Under the pieces are notes generated by a model. That model worked only from the letters and a program-made list of their open reading frames with translations. It was not told the DNA's origin and did no database searches. Positions 17,818 through 26,454 of a stretch of DNA of 64,000 bases are shown here, piece after piece. This DNA comes from JAABRU01 sp041390465. Lineage in GTDB: Bacteria; Desulfobacterota; Desulfobacteria; Desulfobacterales; Desulfococcaceae. Made by a program: the position numbers and the translations under genes. The DNA lies in the NCBI GenBank assembly GCA_041390465.1, contig JAWKPW010000005.1:1-64000 (forward strand), written 5' to 3'. How positions within the stretch are numbered: the first letter of the stretch is position 1; the number at the start of each line of letters is the position of its first letter.

Positions 17818-18720
17818 TCATCCGACTGTGTGAACAATGCGGGAGGCAGGAACAAGACGGACTTTTTTTTGCAGTTCCGGCAGTTCTTCTGCCAGCACTT
17901 CGAAGGTCACGCTGTGGGGATGGCCGATGCCCACAGCCTCTCCGCAGGTTTCCGCAATGCGGATGAGAAGCCGGATTTGTCCGCGGATGACCTCAGCGTC
18001 CTGAACATGATCCAGAAAAACGTCCCGCTGGGCAAACGGAATCTGCAGAAGACGTGCTGTGGCCGGACAGACACTATGCTGTGAGGTGAAACTGTCAATG
18101 AAAAACAGATCTCTTTTCTTCAGCTCCGCAAATATCCGGTACATCAGGGAAGGAACTGCGGTCAGACCCGATCCCATGTGATTGTTGACCCCTTTGATTC
18201 CCGGGATGCTGTCGAGATTTTTTTCCAGTTGTGCGGCAAACTGTTCCGGAGACATGGAAACAAGCAGCGCTCCGGGCCCGGGCTGCACCGCAGGATATTC
18301 CGCAGGCTCCATGGGAAGATGGAGCATCATTTCCATCCCCTTTGCCTGAATCTTCCGGATGATGCGTTCCTTATGGGGGCTGTGGGGGAAAAGGGAAAAG
18401 GTCAGCACGCCATCCAGATCAAGAAAACGATCCGCCATATCGGGATCATAACCAATATCATCAATTATAATGGCCACATACGGCATGAGAAAGCGAATCT
18501 CCCCATCCGAATCCGCAGGCTCTGATTCCGGAAAAGGCTGTTCCTGCGGATAGATTTCATACAGGGGAACCTGAACATGCAGATTCGGGCTGAGCGCGCA
18601 GCATTCTTCCCCCCGCTCCCTTGAACACCCGGAAACCGTCAGCACAAGCGCAAAAAAGAGTCCGGCAACTGACAGGGCCGGACTCTTTGGCAATCTGCAG
18701 AGAAAATGGCAGGAAATCAA
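17818..18720 (-). CDS. Divergent polysaccharide deacetylase (YibQ/DUF610 family) lipoprotein
   Basis: Member of the divergent polysaccharide deacetylase family commonly found downstream of envC and ctpA. TTG start at 18720 overlaps the ctpA stop (TTGA). The signal ends in VLTVSGC, a lipobox, so the protein is probably anchored on the periplasmic side. The NodB-like core has VAIIIDDIGYD (family DD pair), TFSLFPHSPH, MMLHLPMEP and GVNNHMGSGLT (His of the metal site), with FIDSFTS and AVGIGHPHSVT toward the C-terminus. A role in peptidoglycan or cell-division remodelling is inferred from the operon; the reaction is not established. All key family residues appear intact. Confidence 0.87.
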   Translation of the reverse strand: MISCHFLCRLPKSPALSVAGLFFALVLTVSGCSRERGEECCALSPNLHVQVPLYEIYPQEQPFPESEPADSDGEIRFLMPYVAIIIDDIGYDPDMADRFLDLDGVLTFSLFPHSPHKERIIRKIQAKGMEMMLHLPMEPAEYPAVQPGPGALLVSMSPEQFAAQLEKNLDSIPGIKGVNNHMGSGLTAVPSLMYRIFAELKKRDLFFIDSFTSQHSVCPATARLLQIPFAQRDVFLDHVQDAEVIRGQIRLLIRIAETCGEAVGIGHPHSVTFEVLAEELPELQKKVRLVPASRIVHTVG

Positions 18721-20105
18721 CCGCGTTTTTCCGTAAAAATCTCGTATCCCCGGAGAATTTCAAGAGCCCGCATCACCTGGTTGTCTTCCTGCAGGGTTTC
18801 AAGGGAAAGAGGACCGTAACGGCTTTCGGTCTGCTCCTTTATCTCTTTTCTTCTCTCCTCATCTGTCTGGTTTTCTTCTTCAGCCGGAGTGACAGCATCC
18901 GCATCCGATGCGGTTCCTCCATCCGAAGACTGGGTTCCGTCCAGATGGTTTTTCAGGTCTTTTTCCTTGAGGTGCTGATCATCAATGACTTTGTTGTCTG
19001 TGGAAAGCTGTTTCACTTCAATGTCCGGCACAATGCCCTGGGCCTGAATGGAACGGCCATTGGGCGTGTAGTAACGGGCAATGGTGAATTTGAGACCGTA
19101 ACCGTCCCTGAGCGGCTCCACTGTCTGCACAGAACCTTTCCCAAAGGAGGTGGTTCCGAGAATGACTGCCCGTTTGTGATCCTGCAGAGCCCCGGCCACA
19201 ATTTCGGACGCGCTCGCGCTGCCCCCGTTGATCAAAGCCACAATGGGATAATCCCGTTTTTTTCTGTCCGAATGGGCACTGAAAACTTTGGTGTGCTTTT
19301 CCTGCCGGCCTTTGATGGAAACAATATCCCCTTTGTTCAGAAAGAGATCCGACATCTCAATGGCCTGGTTGAGCAGCCCGCCCGGATTGTCCCGCAGATC
19401 CAGCACCAGACCCTTCAGAGCGGAAGTGCCGGATTCCAGGGCATCCAGTGCGGCTATGAGATCCTGCGTGGTGTTGTCCTGAAAATTGCTGACCCGCACA
19501 TATCCGTAACCGGGCTGGAGCACGATATAACGCACACTTTCAATGGGAATGATGTCACGCACCAGATTGAAATCAATGGGATCCTTGACCCCTTCCCGCA
19601 TGACGGTCACAACCACGGTCTCCCCTTTGGGCCCTCTCATCTTCTTGACGGCCTCCCAAAGCATCATGTCTTTGGTGGATTCTCCGTCCACTTTGATAAT
19701 GACATCCCCGGCCTTGACACCGGCTTTGTGGGCGGGCGTTCCTTCAATCGGGGCAATGACCGTGAGCAGGTTTTTCTGCATGGTGATGACAATGCCGATG
19801 CCGCCAAATTCTCCGCGGGTGTCAATCTGCAGTTCCTCAAAGGCTTCGGGAGGAAGCAGTTGGGAATGGGGATCCAGACTGTTCATCATGCCCTGAATGG
19901 CCTTGTGAATCAGATCCTTGGTATCCACTTCATCCACATAGTTTTTTTCCACCAGATCAATCACATCGGAAAATATCTTGAGACCTTTGTATGTTTCCCG
20001 GTCTCCGGCACAGATATCCCGGTAAAATCCTGATCCCATGATTCCCAGCATGACTGAAACAACGATTGCCAGCAACAGTGTTACACGTCCGTTTTTCTGA
20101 GGCAT
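18717..20105 (-). CDS. ctpA: Carboxyl-terminal processing protease (S41)
   Basis: Periplasmic or membrane-anchored serine protease of the C-terminal processing family, which trims envelope and murein-related proteins. One N-terminal membrane segment (VTLLLAIVVSVMLGIMG), a PDZ domain (GGIGIVITMQKNLLTV...GVKAGDVIIKVDG) and an S41 core with the catalytic Ser in NGGSASASEIVAGAL and the catalytic Lys in TTSFGKGSVQ. The C-terminal tail is acidic and Glu/Asp-rich. I chose ATG 20105 because it follows AAGGAG with 10-nt spacing; an in-frame ATG at 20132 lacks a site. It lies between envC and the deacetylase in one minus-strand operon. Confidence 0.93.
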   Translation of the reverse strand: MPQKNGRVTLLLAIVVSVMLGIMGSGFYRDICAGDRETYKGLKIFSDVIDLVEKNYVDEVDTKDLIHKAIQGMMNSLDPHSQLLPPEAFEELQIDTRGEFGGIGIVITMQKNLLTVIAPIEGTPAHKAGVKAGDVIIKVDGESTKDMMLWEAVKKMRGPKGETVVVTVMREGVKDPIDFNLVRDIIPIESVRYIVLQPGYGYVRVSNFQDNTTQDLIAALDALESGTSALKGLVLDLRDNPGGLLNQAIEMSDLFLNKGDIVSIKGRQEKHTKVFSAHSDRKKRDYPIVALINGGSASASEIVAGALQDHKRAVILGTTSFGKGSVQTVEPLRDGYGLKFTIARYYTPNGRSIQAQGIVPDIEVKQLSTDNKVIDDQHLKEKDLKNHLDGTQSSDGGTASDADAVTPAEEENQTDEERRKEIKEQTESRYGPLSLETLQEDNQVMRALEILRGYEIFTEKRG

Positions 20106-20144
20106 TCGAATTATACTCCTTTTCTTGTCCATTTTTGCGCCATT

Positions 20145-21380
20145 TCATTTGAGCCATTTCAGCGGATCAACCGGTTTTCCATGATGCCGCACCTCAAAGT
20201 GCAGGCCGGGCCCGTTCATGGAACCGCTGTCACCCACAGTTCCGATCATTTCACCTTTTTTCACGCTGTCTCCTTTGGCTTTGAACATCTCCTGTGCATG
20301 TGCGTAAAGAGTGAAAAAATGATCGCCGTGGTCAATAATAATCATATTGCCATAACCTTTGAACCATTCGGCAAACACCACTTCCCCTTCCTCCACAGAC
20401 CGGATGGGTTCACCCATGCCGGTTTGGATATCAATGCCGCTTTGAAAATTCATCACATTGAATTCGGTATTTTTGTAAGGACCGAAAAAGGAAACTATTT
20501 TACCCTTCACCGGCATATTCAGCGAGCCCCTGTACACAGGAAAAGGGGCAGGACTGTCTTTTTTTTTGCGCACAGATTCCAGAGCCTGCAGAGATTTGAC
20601 TTTTTTGTCCAGTTCTTCTGCTGCCTGCTTCAAAGCCAGAAGGGAGGCTTTTGCCAGGGATTTTTCCTTCCGGATTTCCGTGAGCAGATGCTGACGTTTT
20701 TCCTTCTGAAGGGCCAGAAGTCCGACCTGTTTCCGGTGCTGTGCCTCCAGATGCATATATTCGGCCTTCCGGGCATTCAGATTCTCTGTCACTTCGCGGG
20801 ACATGGCCTTGTGCCGTTTCAGATCCGCAAGAACATTTTCATCATGGCGCAGAACGGTTTCCATTGCCTTTTTCCGCTGAAAAAAATCTGTCAGGGAATC
20901 TGCGCCGGCCAGCACATGCATTCGTCCCAGGCAGTTGAGTTTGTAAAGTCCGACTGCCCGCTGTGCAGCATAGGTCTCCCCGGTTTTGATCTGCCGGTTC
21001 AGTTCCTCATGGGCTGCCTGGGCTGCTGCCAGTTTTTTCTCCACTTCAGCCAGTTTCATCCGGGTTCCGGTCTCTTTTTTCTGTGCCTCGCTCAGGGCTT
21101 TGTCCGCCTCATCCAGTTCTCCGATCTGATCCTTTTCCTTCCGGCTCGCCTCTTCAAGCCGGTTTTTGCTCTCTGTCATCTGCGTTTTGACCCGGGCGGC
21201 CTCTTTTTTCAGTTCTCCGATGCTTTTTTCCTTTGCCCGCAGGTCTGCGCTCATGAGAACAAGGCACAGGCATCCGGTGAGAGAAAACAGAAATCCTGCC
21301 CGGCCGCCGCATGTTTTTTCTGTTCTTCTCCCGGCATGATGCGGCAGATACCGGGATACTGTGCGGATAAACCAGCCCAT
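20145..21380 (-). CDS. envC: Murein hydrolase activator EnvC-like (M23 domain)
   Basis: Periplasmic amidase activator recruited by FtsEX. Architecture: signal/membrane segment (GFLFSLTGCLCLVLM), long coiled coil (about residues 45-270, AEVEKKLAAAQAAHEELNRQ and similar), then a LytM/M23 domain (about 290-411) with GKIVSFFGPY, SGIDIQTGMGEPIRSV, NMIIIDHGDHFFTLYAHA and GPGLHFEVRHHGKPVDPLKWL. The first metal ligand position reads SGIDI where active M23 enzymes have H-x-x-x-D, so the domain is probably non-catalytic, as in known EnvC activators. The ATG at 21380 shares one base with the ftsX stop (TAATG). An open frame continues upstream to 21791 but only shadows ftsX. Confidence 0.92.
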   Translation of the reverse strand: MGWFIRTVSRYLPHHAGRRTEKTCGGRAGFLFSLTGCLCLVLMSADLRAKEKSIGELKKEAARVKTQMTESKNRLEEASRKEKDQIGELDEADKALSEAQKKETGTRMKLAEVEKKLAAAQAAHEELNRQIKTGETYAAQRAVGLYKLNCLGRMHVLAGADSLTDFFQRKKAMETVLRHDENVLADLKRHKAMSREVTENLNARKAEYMHLEAQHRKQVGLLALQKEKRQHLLTEIRKEKSLAKASLLALKQAAEELDKKVKSLQALESVRKKKDSPAPFPVYRGSLNMPVKGKIVSFFGPYKNTEFNVMNFQSGIDIQTGMGEPIRSVEEGEVVFAEWFKGYGNMIIIDHGDHFFTLYAHAQEMFKAKGDSVKKGEMIGTVGDSGSMNGPGLHFEVRHHGKPVDPLKWLK

Positions 21381-22255
21381 TATTTCAGAAACTGTCTGAG
21401 TGAAACAAAACATCCGATCCACCCCACAAACATGCTTCCGGCCAGAATGACTCCGGCCAGTTGTGTCGGAAGAAAACGCAGATGAAAAGAATCCGCAGGA
21501 ATCCACGCCCCGGTGCTTTGCACAATAAAGTGCAGCAGACAGAACAGACCGCCCAGCCCCATAAGCCCCCCCAGCATTCCCATAAAAAGCGCCTGAATGT
21601 AAAAAGGATCTTTGATAAATCCGTCTGAAGCTCCCACCAGACGCATAATCTCGATTTCTTCCCGGCGGGAATAAAGCACCAGCCGGATTGTATTGGCCAC
21701 AAAAAAGACGGCGGCCAGAAAAAACAGCCCCCCCATCGCATAGGCTGTAAGCCGGAACAGATGGAGGATGTAAATGAATTTGCTGAGCCACTGGGCGCCG
21801 TATTCCACATCTTCCACCCCCGGAAATGCGGCTATCTGTTCCGCAGCAGGCTCAATGGCATCCCAGTTCTGCGAGGCACTGTCCATCTGTATCTCCAGCG
21901 CATCCGGCAGAGGGTTGCGGCTGAGTCCGTCAGCCAGGGAAGCCTGAGGGCCCAACTGCTTTCTGAAACGCTCCAGGGCCTCGGCTTTGGGAATAAAGAC
22001 AATTTCCCCCACTCCCGGTATTTTTCTGATTTTTTCCTGCATTTCCCGGATACTCGCCTCGGTCGTGCCGTTTTTCAGATAGACCATAATCCGCAGATCC
22101 GCAAGCCAGAAACGGAGCAGCGCATCCGCGTTGACGAAAAGCAGCGTAAAGGCACTGAAAATGAGCACGGCCAGGGCAATGGTGATGACCGTGACGGAAT
22201 TCAGAAAAAAATTGGCTCTCAGATCTTTGAGTGTTCTGCTGATAAAATAAATCAT
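21380..22255 (-). CDS. ftsX: Cell-division ABC permease FtsX
   Basis: Integral membrane half of the FtsEX complex, which transmits cytoplasmic ATP hydrolysis to EnvC in the periplasm. Topology matches the family: TM1 (ITIALAVLIFSAFTLLF), a periplasmic loop of about 120 residues with the expected FtsX_ECD pattern (VGEIVFIPKAEALERFRKQLG), then three helices (GGLFFLAAVFFVANTIRL; MGMLGGLMGLGGLFCLL; LAGVILAGSMFVGWIG). The short loop EIEIMRLVGASDGFI is the FtsX/MacB coupling motif. Length 291 is normal. ATG 22255; the downstream envC is coupled by TAATG. A 77-base gap separates it from ftsE. Confidence 0.95.
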   Translation of the reverse strand: MIYFISRTLKDLRANFFLNSVTVITIALAVLIFSAFTLLFVNADALLRFWLADLRIMVYLKNGTTEASIREMQEKIRKIPGVGEIVFIPKAEALERFRKQLGPQASLADGLSRNPLPDALEIQMDSASQNWDAIEPAAEQIAAFPGVEDVEYGAQWLSKFIYILHLFRLTAYAMGGLFFLAAVFFVANTIRLVLYSRREEIEIMRLVGASDGFIKDPFYIQALFMGMLGGLMGLGGLFCLLHFIVQSTGAWIPADSFHLRFLPTQLAGVILAGSMFVGWIGCFVSLRQFLK

Positions 22256-22332
22256 CTAATCAGGTGCCGGCAACAGAAAGTTTCATGCTGTTCAATCAGC
22301 ATATGTCCAATCTGTTTTTTTTCAGGTTTTTC

Positions 22333-23031
22333 TTACTCCGGTTCGGCAATGACAGCACAGCTTTCCACCCGGCCATCCCGGAGAATCACGACTCTGCCGC
22401 CTGTGCTGCGAATGAGTTCCATGTCATGGGTGGCAATGATGACGGTTGCCCCCAGCCGCTGATACTGGCGCAGCAGCCGTATAATCACTCCCGCGGATTC
22501 CGGGTCCAGACTTGCTGTGGGTTCGTCTGCCACAATGATTTTCGGATTTCCGGCCATGGCCCGTGCCACAGCCACCCGCTGCTGCTCCCCTCCGGAAAGA
22601 CTGGGCGGAAGCGCACCGGCCCGATCTTCCATCCCCACAGTTCTGAGCAGACTGCTGACCTTTTTCCGGATTATGCTCCTTCTGGTTCCCACAGCCTCTG
22701 CCACAAGTGCGACATTCTCAAATACGGTTTTTCCGGGAATCAGTTTGTAATCCTGAAAGACAATGCCGAATTTTCTCCGGAAAAAGGGAATTCGCCTGCG
22801 GGAAATCCGGGAAAGATTCAGACCGTCGGCCACAATATACCCGGATGACACCCGTTCGCCCAGATACAGCAGTTTCAGCAGCGTGCTTTTGCCCGCACCG
22901 CTGGGGCCGCTGACAAAAAGAAATTCATTGTCAAATATGTCAAGACTCACATCTGTCAGCGCGCTTTTTGGGCCATAGCGTTTGTGCACATGCAGTATCT
23001 GTATTATTGCACTTTTGTCTTCATATGTCAA
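22333..23031 (-). CDS. ftsE: Cell-division ATP-binding protein FtsE
   Basis: ABC ATPase partner of FtsX. Walker A GPSGAGKSTLL, Q-loop FGIVFQDYKL, signature LSGGEQQRVAVARAM, Walker B KIIVADEPTASLD and H-loop IIATHDME are all present; length 232. The TTG start at 23031 is supported by AGGAG ten bases upstream on the minus strand; no in-frame ATG fits. It is the first gene of the ftsE-ftsX-envC-ctpA-deacetylase operon. Unlike most FtsE it has a short N-terminal extension (TYEDKSAIIQ). Confidence 0.95.
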   Translation of the reverse strand: MTYEDKSAIIQILHVHKRYGPKSALTDVSLDIFDNEFLFVSGPSGAGKSTLLKLLYLGERVSSGYIVADGLNLSRISRRRIPFFRRKFGIVFQDYKLIPGKTVFENVALVAEAVGTRRSIIRKKVSSLLRTVGMEDRAGALPPSLSGGEQQRVAVARAMAGNPKIIVADEPTASLDPESAGVIIRLLRQYQRLGATVIIATHDMELIRSTGGRVVILRDGRVESCAVIAEPE

Positions 23032-23087
23032 AAGACATCTGCTCCTGTGGATATAAGTGGTCTGTCAAAAAAGTTCTTTCACATTCA

Positions 23088-23119
23088 GGATTTGACAACT
23101 TTCAGAAAGTTGCCAAATC
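23088..23119. repeat. GATTTGACAACTT palindrome, copy 1
   Basis: GGATTTGACAACTTTC / AGAAAGTTGCCAAATC, one mismatch in the right arm. Confidence 0.75.
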
Positions 23120-23446
23120 TGTCCCGGCCTGAGCAGAGAAACTGTTTGACAGTCCAATAAGTGGGCTGTCAGGCAAGTCTCCTTGCATTGAGGACTCCAA
23201 ACGGAAAGTTTGGGAGTGCGCATGCGGGCTTTGCAAACCTTCCGTCCGGCACGCCTTCCCGCATCTTTCTGAATGGGAAAGCTGAATGGGAAAGAATTTA
23301 TTTGACAAAGCAATAAGGAATCCGCCGACAGGATGTGCGAATTCAGCCATGATGCCCGGTTTCTGTCAAATCATGAATTGACCGGAAGGCTTTTACCTGC
23401 TATACAGACTCAGGTTCGGGAGTGCCGCAAACCGGTTTTCCCTGCC

Positions 23447-23507
23447 GAAGCCTCCGCTGAAAATCCCATTGACAGGCTTCTTCCATTCCGGCGGAGGCTT
23501 CTTTTTT
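23447..23507 (+). terminator. Long-loop hairpin with T tract upstream of the UPF0316 gene
   Basis: Eleven-base perfect stem GAAGCCTCCGC/GCGGAGGCTTC with a 33-nt loop, then TTTTTT. As no plus-strand gene ends just upstream, transcription attenuation in the leader of the next gene is possible. Confidence 0.6.
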
Positions 23508-23572
23508 ACCTGATTCTCTGCACAAAATCAACAACAGTATGGATTTTTTTTAAAATGAATCCGTCCGGATTC

Positions 23573-23578
23573 AGGAGG
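23573..23578 (+). promoter_or_regulatory. Ribosome-binding site deciding the UPF0316 start
   Basis: AGGAGG lies 10 nt from TTG 23589 and 16 nt from ATG 23595, so spacing favours the TTG. Confidence 0.6.
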
Positions 23579-23588
23579 GCATGTTTTT

Positions 23589-24155
23589 TTGACAATGGAT
23601 ACAGATATTCTGCTTACCGGGACAGTGATTTTTTTTGCCAGAATCTGTGATGTGTCGCTGGGAACCATCCGCACAATTGTCACGGTTCAGGGCAGAACTG
23701 CTGTGGCATTTCTGCTCGGCCTCTGTGAGGTTATTATCTGGATACTGGTGGTCAGCACTGTGGTGAACCGCATATCCCAGACTCCGGTTCTGATAATATT
23801 TTATGCTCTGGGATTTGCCACAGGCAATGTGGTGGGCATCCTTGTGGAACGGAAACTGGCTTTCGGTTATATGGTTCTGCGCGTCATTTCCGCTCAGAAA
23901 GGCAGTCAGTTGACCACCCGAATCAGGGAAATGGGGCAGCCGGTCACGGTGTTCACCGGTTACGGAATGATGGGGCCGGTAAAGGAGCTGTATGTGGTGT
24001 GCAGACGCCGGGATATGAAACGGCTCCTGCCGGCCATCAATGAGATTGACCGGGAGGCCTTCATCATTACTGAACAGGCCAGGGATGTGAACAAAATTCT
24101 CAAACCCATCAGTACAGCCGTTACGGGCTGGCGGGCCGCCCTGAAAAAGAAATAA
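23589..24155 (+). CDS. UPF0316/DUF2179 membrane protein
   Basis: Small membrane protein of the UPF0316 family (DUF5698 plus DUF2179), function unknown. Three hydrophobic helices at the N-terminus (GTVIFFARICDVSLGTI; AFLLGLCEVIIWILVV; VLIIFYALGFATGNVVG) precede a soluble domain (about 115-170) with MGQPVTVFTGYGMMGPVKELYVVCRR, the DUF2179 core. The family phrase RICDVSLGTIRTI is intact. TTG 23589 is the likely start by ribosome-binding-site spacing; ATG 23595 is the alternative. It stands alone, ended by a terminator 170 bases downstream. Confidence 0.87.
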   Translation: MTMDTDILLTGTVIFFARICDVSLGTIRTIVTVQGRTAVAFLLGLCEVIIWILVVSTVVNRISQTPVLIIFYALGFATGNVVGILVERKLAFGYMVLRVISAQKGSQLTTRIREMGQPVTVFTGYGMMGPVKELYVVCRRRDMKRLLPAINEIDREAFIITEQARDVNKILKPISTAVTGWRAALKKK

Positions 24156-24999
24156 CTTGCGAATCCTGTATGAAATTCGTGCCGGTGAGCCTGAATGCCT
24201 GTCAGCGGATTTGACAAACTGCCGGACAGGACATGAAGGACTGATTCCTGCGGAATCGTCAGATTCCAGACCTTTTCCCCGCTGCCTGATCAGCTTGTTT
24301 TTTCACAGAACGGATGAGCATTTGAAAAACGGAATTTTTTCAAAAAATTCCGTTTTTTTAAAACCACTCTCTTAACTTCGCGCAATTGCATTTCCCCTCC
24401 CCGGAGAGTGTCAGCATTTTTTCCATATTGCAAAAAAAAGTGACACACTGCTGTGTTTTGCCGCATGGACAGCGGATCAAATGGCCTGATTCTGAAGTTT
24501 CCGCTCTGTCCGGAATGGCAGAAAAAGGGAAAATGTTCCGCAATTATCTATGCGAATGAAAAGTCATATTCTGATAAAAATTGTCAAACCCTGTTTTTCC
24601 CTCCCAAGCCCCATCCCAAAGGGGAAAGATTTTTTCTGTCTCATCAGCCGCAGCGCACTGTCCCGAAAATCTGTTAAAAAATACTCCGATTCCGGTATAT
24701 TTTTTGCATAAATGAAACCGGAAAATCCGCCCATATCCGCAGGAAGTTCAGACACAGTCAAAAATGATGCAAGACTGTTTGACAAAAACGCCTCCAAAAG
24801 ATATTTTGCCTTGATGCGCTGAATGCCGGAAATTTTCTGATTTCCCCTGGCTCCGGGCGCGGGGACAGGGGGAATTTTCTTGAGTTTTTTGAGCTTCAGC
24901 GGCTTTTCCGCCAAGGGAGGATATTTCCGGTTTGCTCCTGCCTGAGACAGTCAGGCATGACAGATCCGAGGAAAAAAAGAATGCAAAGGAGCTGGAGGA
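24156..24999. other. Intergenic region, 0.84 kb, no gene recognised
   Basis: Apart from the terminator at 24325-24359 I see no gene. Open frames on either strand have no recognisable composition or start context. The last 20 bases carry GGAG ahead of the MCP gene. Confidence 0.5.
24325..24359 (+). terminator. Rho-independent terminator
   Basis: AAAAACGGAATTTTTT / AAAAAATTCCGTTTTT stem, one-base loop, T7 run; same design as the hairpins at 17721 and 53985-54327. Confidence 0.85.
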
Positions 25000-26415
25000 A
25001 TGCGTAAAAATATCAGACTTGCTGCAAAAATTGTCGGGGGATTTCTGTGTGTTCTCATACTGAGCGCCCTGGTGGGCTGGTTTGGATACAAAGGGCTCAA
25101 TGATGTGACATACCGGCTCGCCCGGATGGATGAGGTTAATGAAATTGTCAAAATTATGCTGGAAGTCCGGCGTCATGAAAAAAATTTCATCATACGCGGA
25201 AAGCAGGAATATGTGGATCATGTCATAAATCTTCTGGAAGAAATGAAAAATCAGATCCGGTCATCAAAAGAAAGCTTCCGTGTTTCTTCGGAAAGGAAGC
25301 AAATGGATGAAATTCTGGAACGCAGCGGACGATATGAGGCGGCTTTCAGAGAATATGCCGAGACAAAAACCGGAAACTCTGAGACAGAAAAACTCGAAGA
25401 AATTGACACAAAGATGGTGGCCGGAGCCAGAGAGATGCTGGACACCTGCTATAACATCCGCAATGATCAGAAAGCCCGGATGCGCAGGCAGATTTCAAAT
25501 TCCAAAAAACTCATGGGTATTGGGTTTGCAAGTGTCTTTGCTGCGGGAATCCTTTTTGCACTTTTTCTGACCCGGGAAATCACCCGGCCCGTTACCCGCG
25601 TGGTGCAGGGGCTGACCCAGTCCTCGGATGAGGTGGCAGCGGCTTCGGCACAGGTTTCATCCGCGAGTATCATGCTTGCAGAGGGGGCTTCAGAACAGGC
25701 AGCCGCGGCAGAGGAGACCTCGGCCTCTTTGATGCAGATATCTGCCATGATCCGGCAGAACGCGGAAAATGCGGGCAAGGCGGATCAGGTTATGAAGCAG
25801 GTCAGAGAGATTATAAGGAAGGCCGACAACTCCCTGTCGGAACTGAAATCTTCCATGGAAAAAACCATCCGCGCCAGTGATCAGACCTTTCATATTGTCA
25901 AAACCATAGATGAAATTGCATTCCAGACCAATCTGCTGGCCCTGAACGCGGCTGTTGAGGCAGCACGGGCGGGCGGATCCGGAGCCGGTTTTGCTGTGGT
26001 GGCAGGGGAGGTGAGAAATCTGGCTCTGCGCGCTTCCGAGGCGGCCGGAAACACATCCGGACTGATTGAGGAAACTGTGCAGCGAATCAAAGCCGGTTTC
26101 CATCTGCTTTCCGAAACTGTGGACAGCTTTTCCGCAGTGACTGAACACAGTGCCCATGCCGGAGAAATTGTGGGAGAAATCGCAGAGGCATCCGGGGAAC
26201 AGTCCCGCGGCATTGACCAGTTGCATAAAGCGATAACAGATATGGAAAAAGTCATCCATCAGAATGCCTCCACCGCAGAGGAATCCGCAGCAGCTTCTGA
26301 GGAACTCAATGCCCAGGCTGAGGAAATGAAAGGCTTTACCCATGCACTTTCCGCAATGATCAGCGGCGAGTCCGGATACAGCGGGAAAAAAGCGGAAAAG
26401 AAAAGCATCCGTTGA
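25000..26415 (+). CDS. Methyl-accepting chemotaxis protein with helical sensor domain
   Basis: Transmembrane chemoreceptor of 471 residues. TM1 (VGGFLCVLILSALVGWFGY), a periplasmic all-helical sensor of about 145 residues with the HBM/4HB phrase EVRRHEKNFIIRG, TM2 (GIGFASVFAAGILFALFL), then a very short HAMP-like linker (TREITRPVTRVVQGLTQSSDEV) and the signalling domain with IAFQTNLLALNAAVEAARAGGSGAGFAVVA at the hairpin tip. Gln/Glu pairs for methylation (EQAAAAEETSAS; STAEESAAASEELN) are visible. ATG 25000 follows GGAG. No che genes adjoin. The periplasmic domain type is inferred from helical pattern only. Confidence 0.92.
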   Translation: MRKNIRLAAKIVGGFLCVLILSALVGWFGYKGLNDVTYRLARMDEVNEIVKIMLEVRRHEKNFIIRGKQEYVDHVINLLEEMKNQIRSSKESFRVSSERKQMDEILERSGRYEAAFREYAETKTGNSETEKLEEIDTKMVAGAREMLDTCYNIRNDQKARMRRQISNSKKLMGIGFASVFAAGILFALFLTREITRPVTRVVQGLTQSSDEVAAASAQVSSASIMLAEGASEQAAAAEETSASLMQISAMIRQNAENAGKADQVMKQVREIIRKADNSLSELKSSMEKTIRASDQTFHIVKTIDEIAFQTNLLALNAAVEAARAGGSGAGFAVVAGEVRNLALRASEAAGNTSGLIEETVQRIKAGFHLLSETVDSFSAVTEHSAHAGEIVGEIAEASGEQSRGIDQLHKAITDMEKVIHQNASTAEESAAASEELNAQAEEMKGFTHALSAMISGESGYSGKKAEKKSIR

Positions 26416-26454
26416 CAGTTATGACAAATCCGAAAAGGACAGGTGTCAAAAAAC

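Larger units (their letters stand above)
23032..23588. other. Intergenic region with palindrome, tandem 13-mers and leader hairpin
   Basis: No gene. It holds a palindromic repeat (23088-23119), a tandem pair of CTGAATGGGAAAG (about 23269-23295), and a hairpin with stem GAAGCCTCCGC (23447-23457) / GCGGAGGCTTC (23491-23501) followed by T6. The hairpin is 80 bases upstream of the UPF0316 gene and could be a terminator from upstream or an attenuator; no riboswitch aptamer was recognised. Confidence 0.55.

Noticed and set aside
18621..20033. 470-residue plus-strand open frame opposite ctpA
   Set aside because: Antisense to intact ctpA and its downstream gene; His/Phe/Gly-rich composition typical of a complement frame.
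21381..21791. N-terminal extension of EnvC upstream of 21380
   Set aside because: Overlaps ftsX in another frame and has no family similarity; TAATG coupling fixes the start at 21380.
23330..23446. Riboswitch in the UPF0316 leader
   Set aside because: Compared by eye with cobalamin, c-di-GMP, fluoride and SAM cores; no conserved core words matched. Kept only as a hairpin.
24564..24914. 116-residue minus-strand open frame upstream of the MCP
   Set aside because: No ribosome-binding site, low-complexity Lys/Leu start, no recognisable family.
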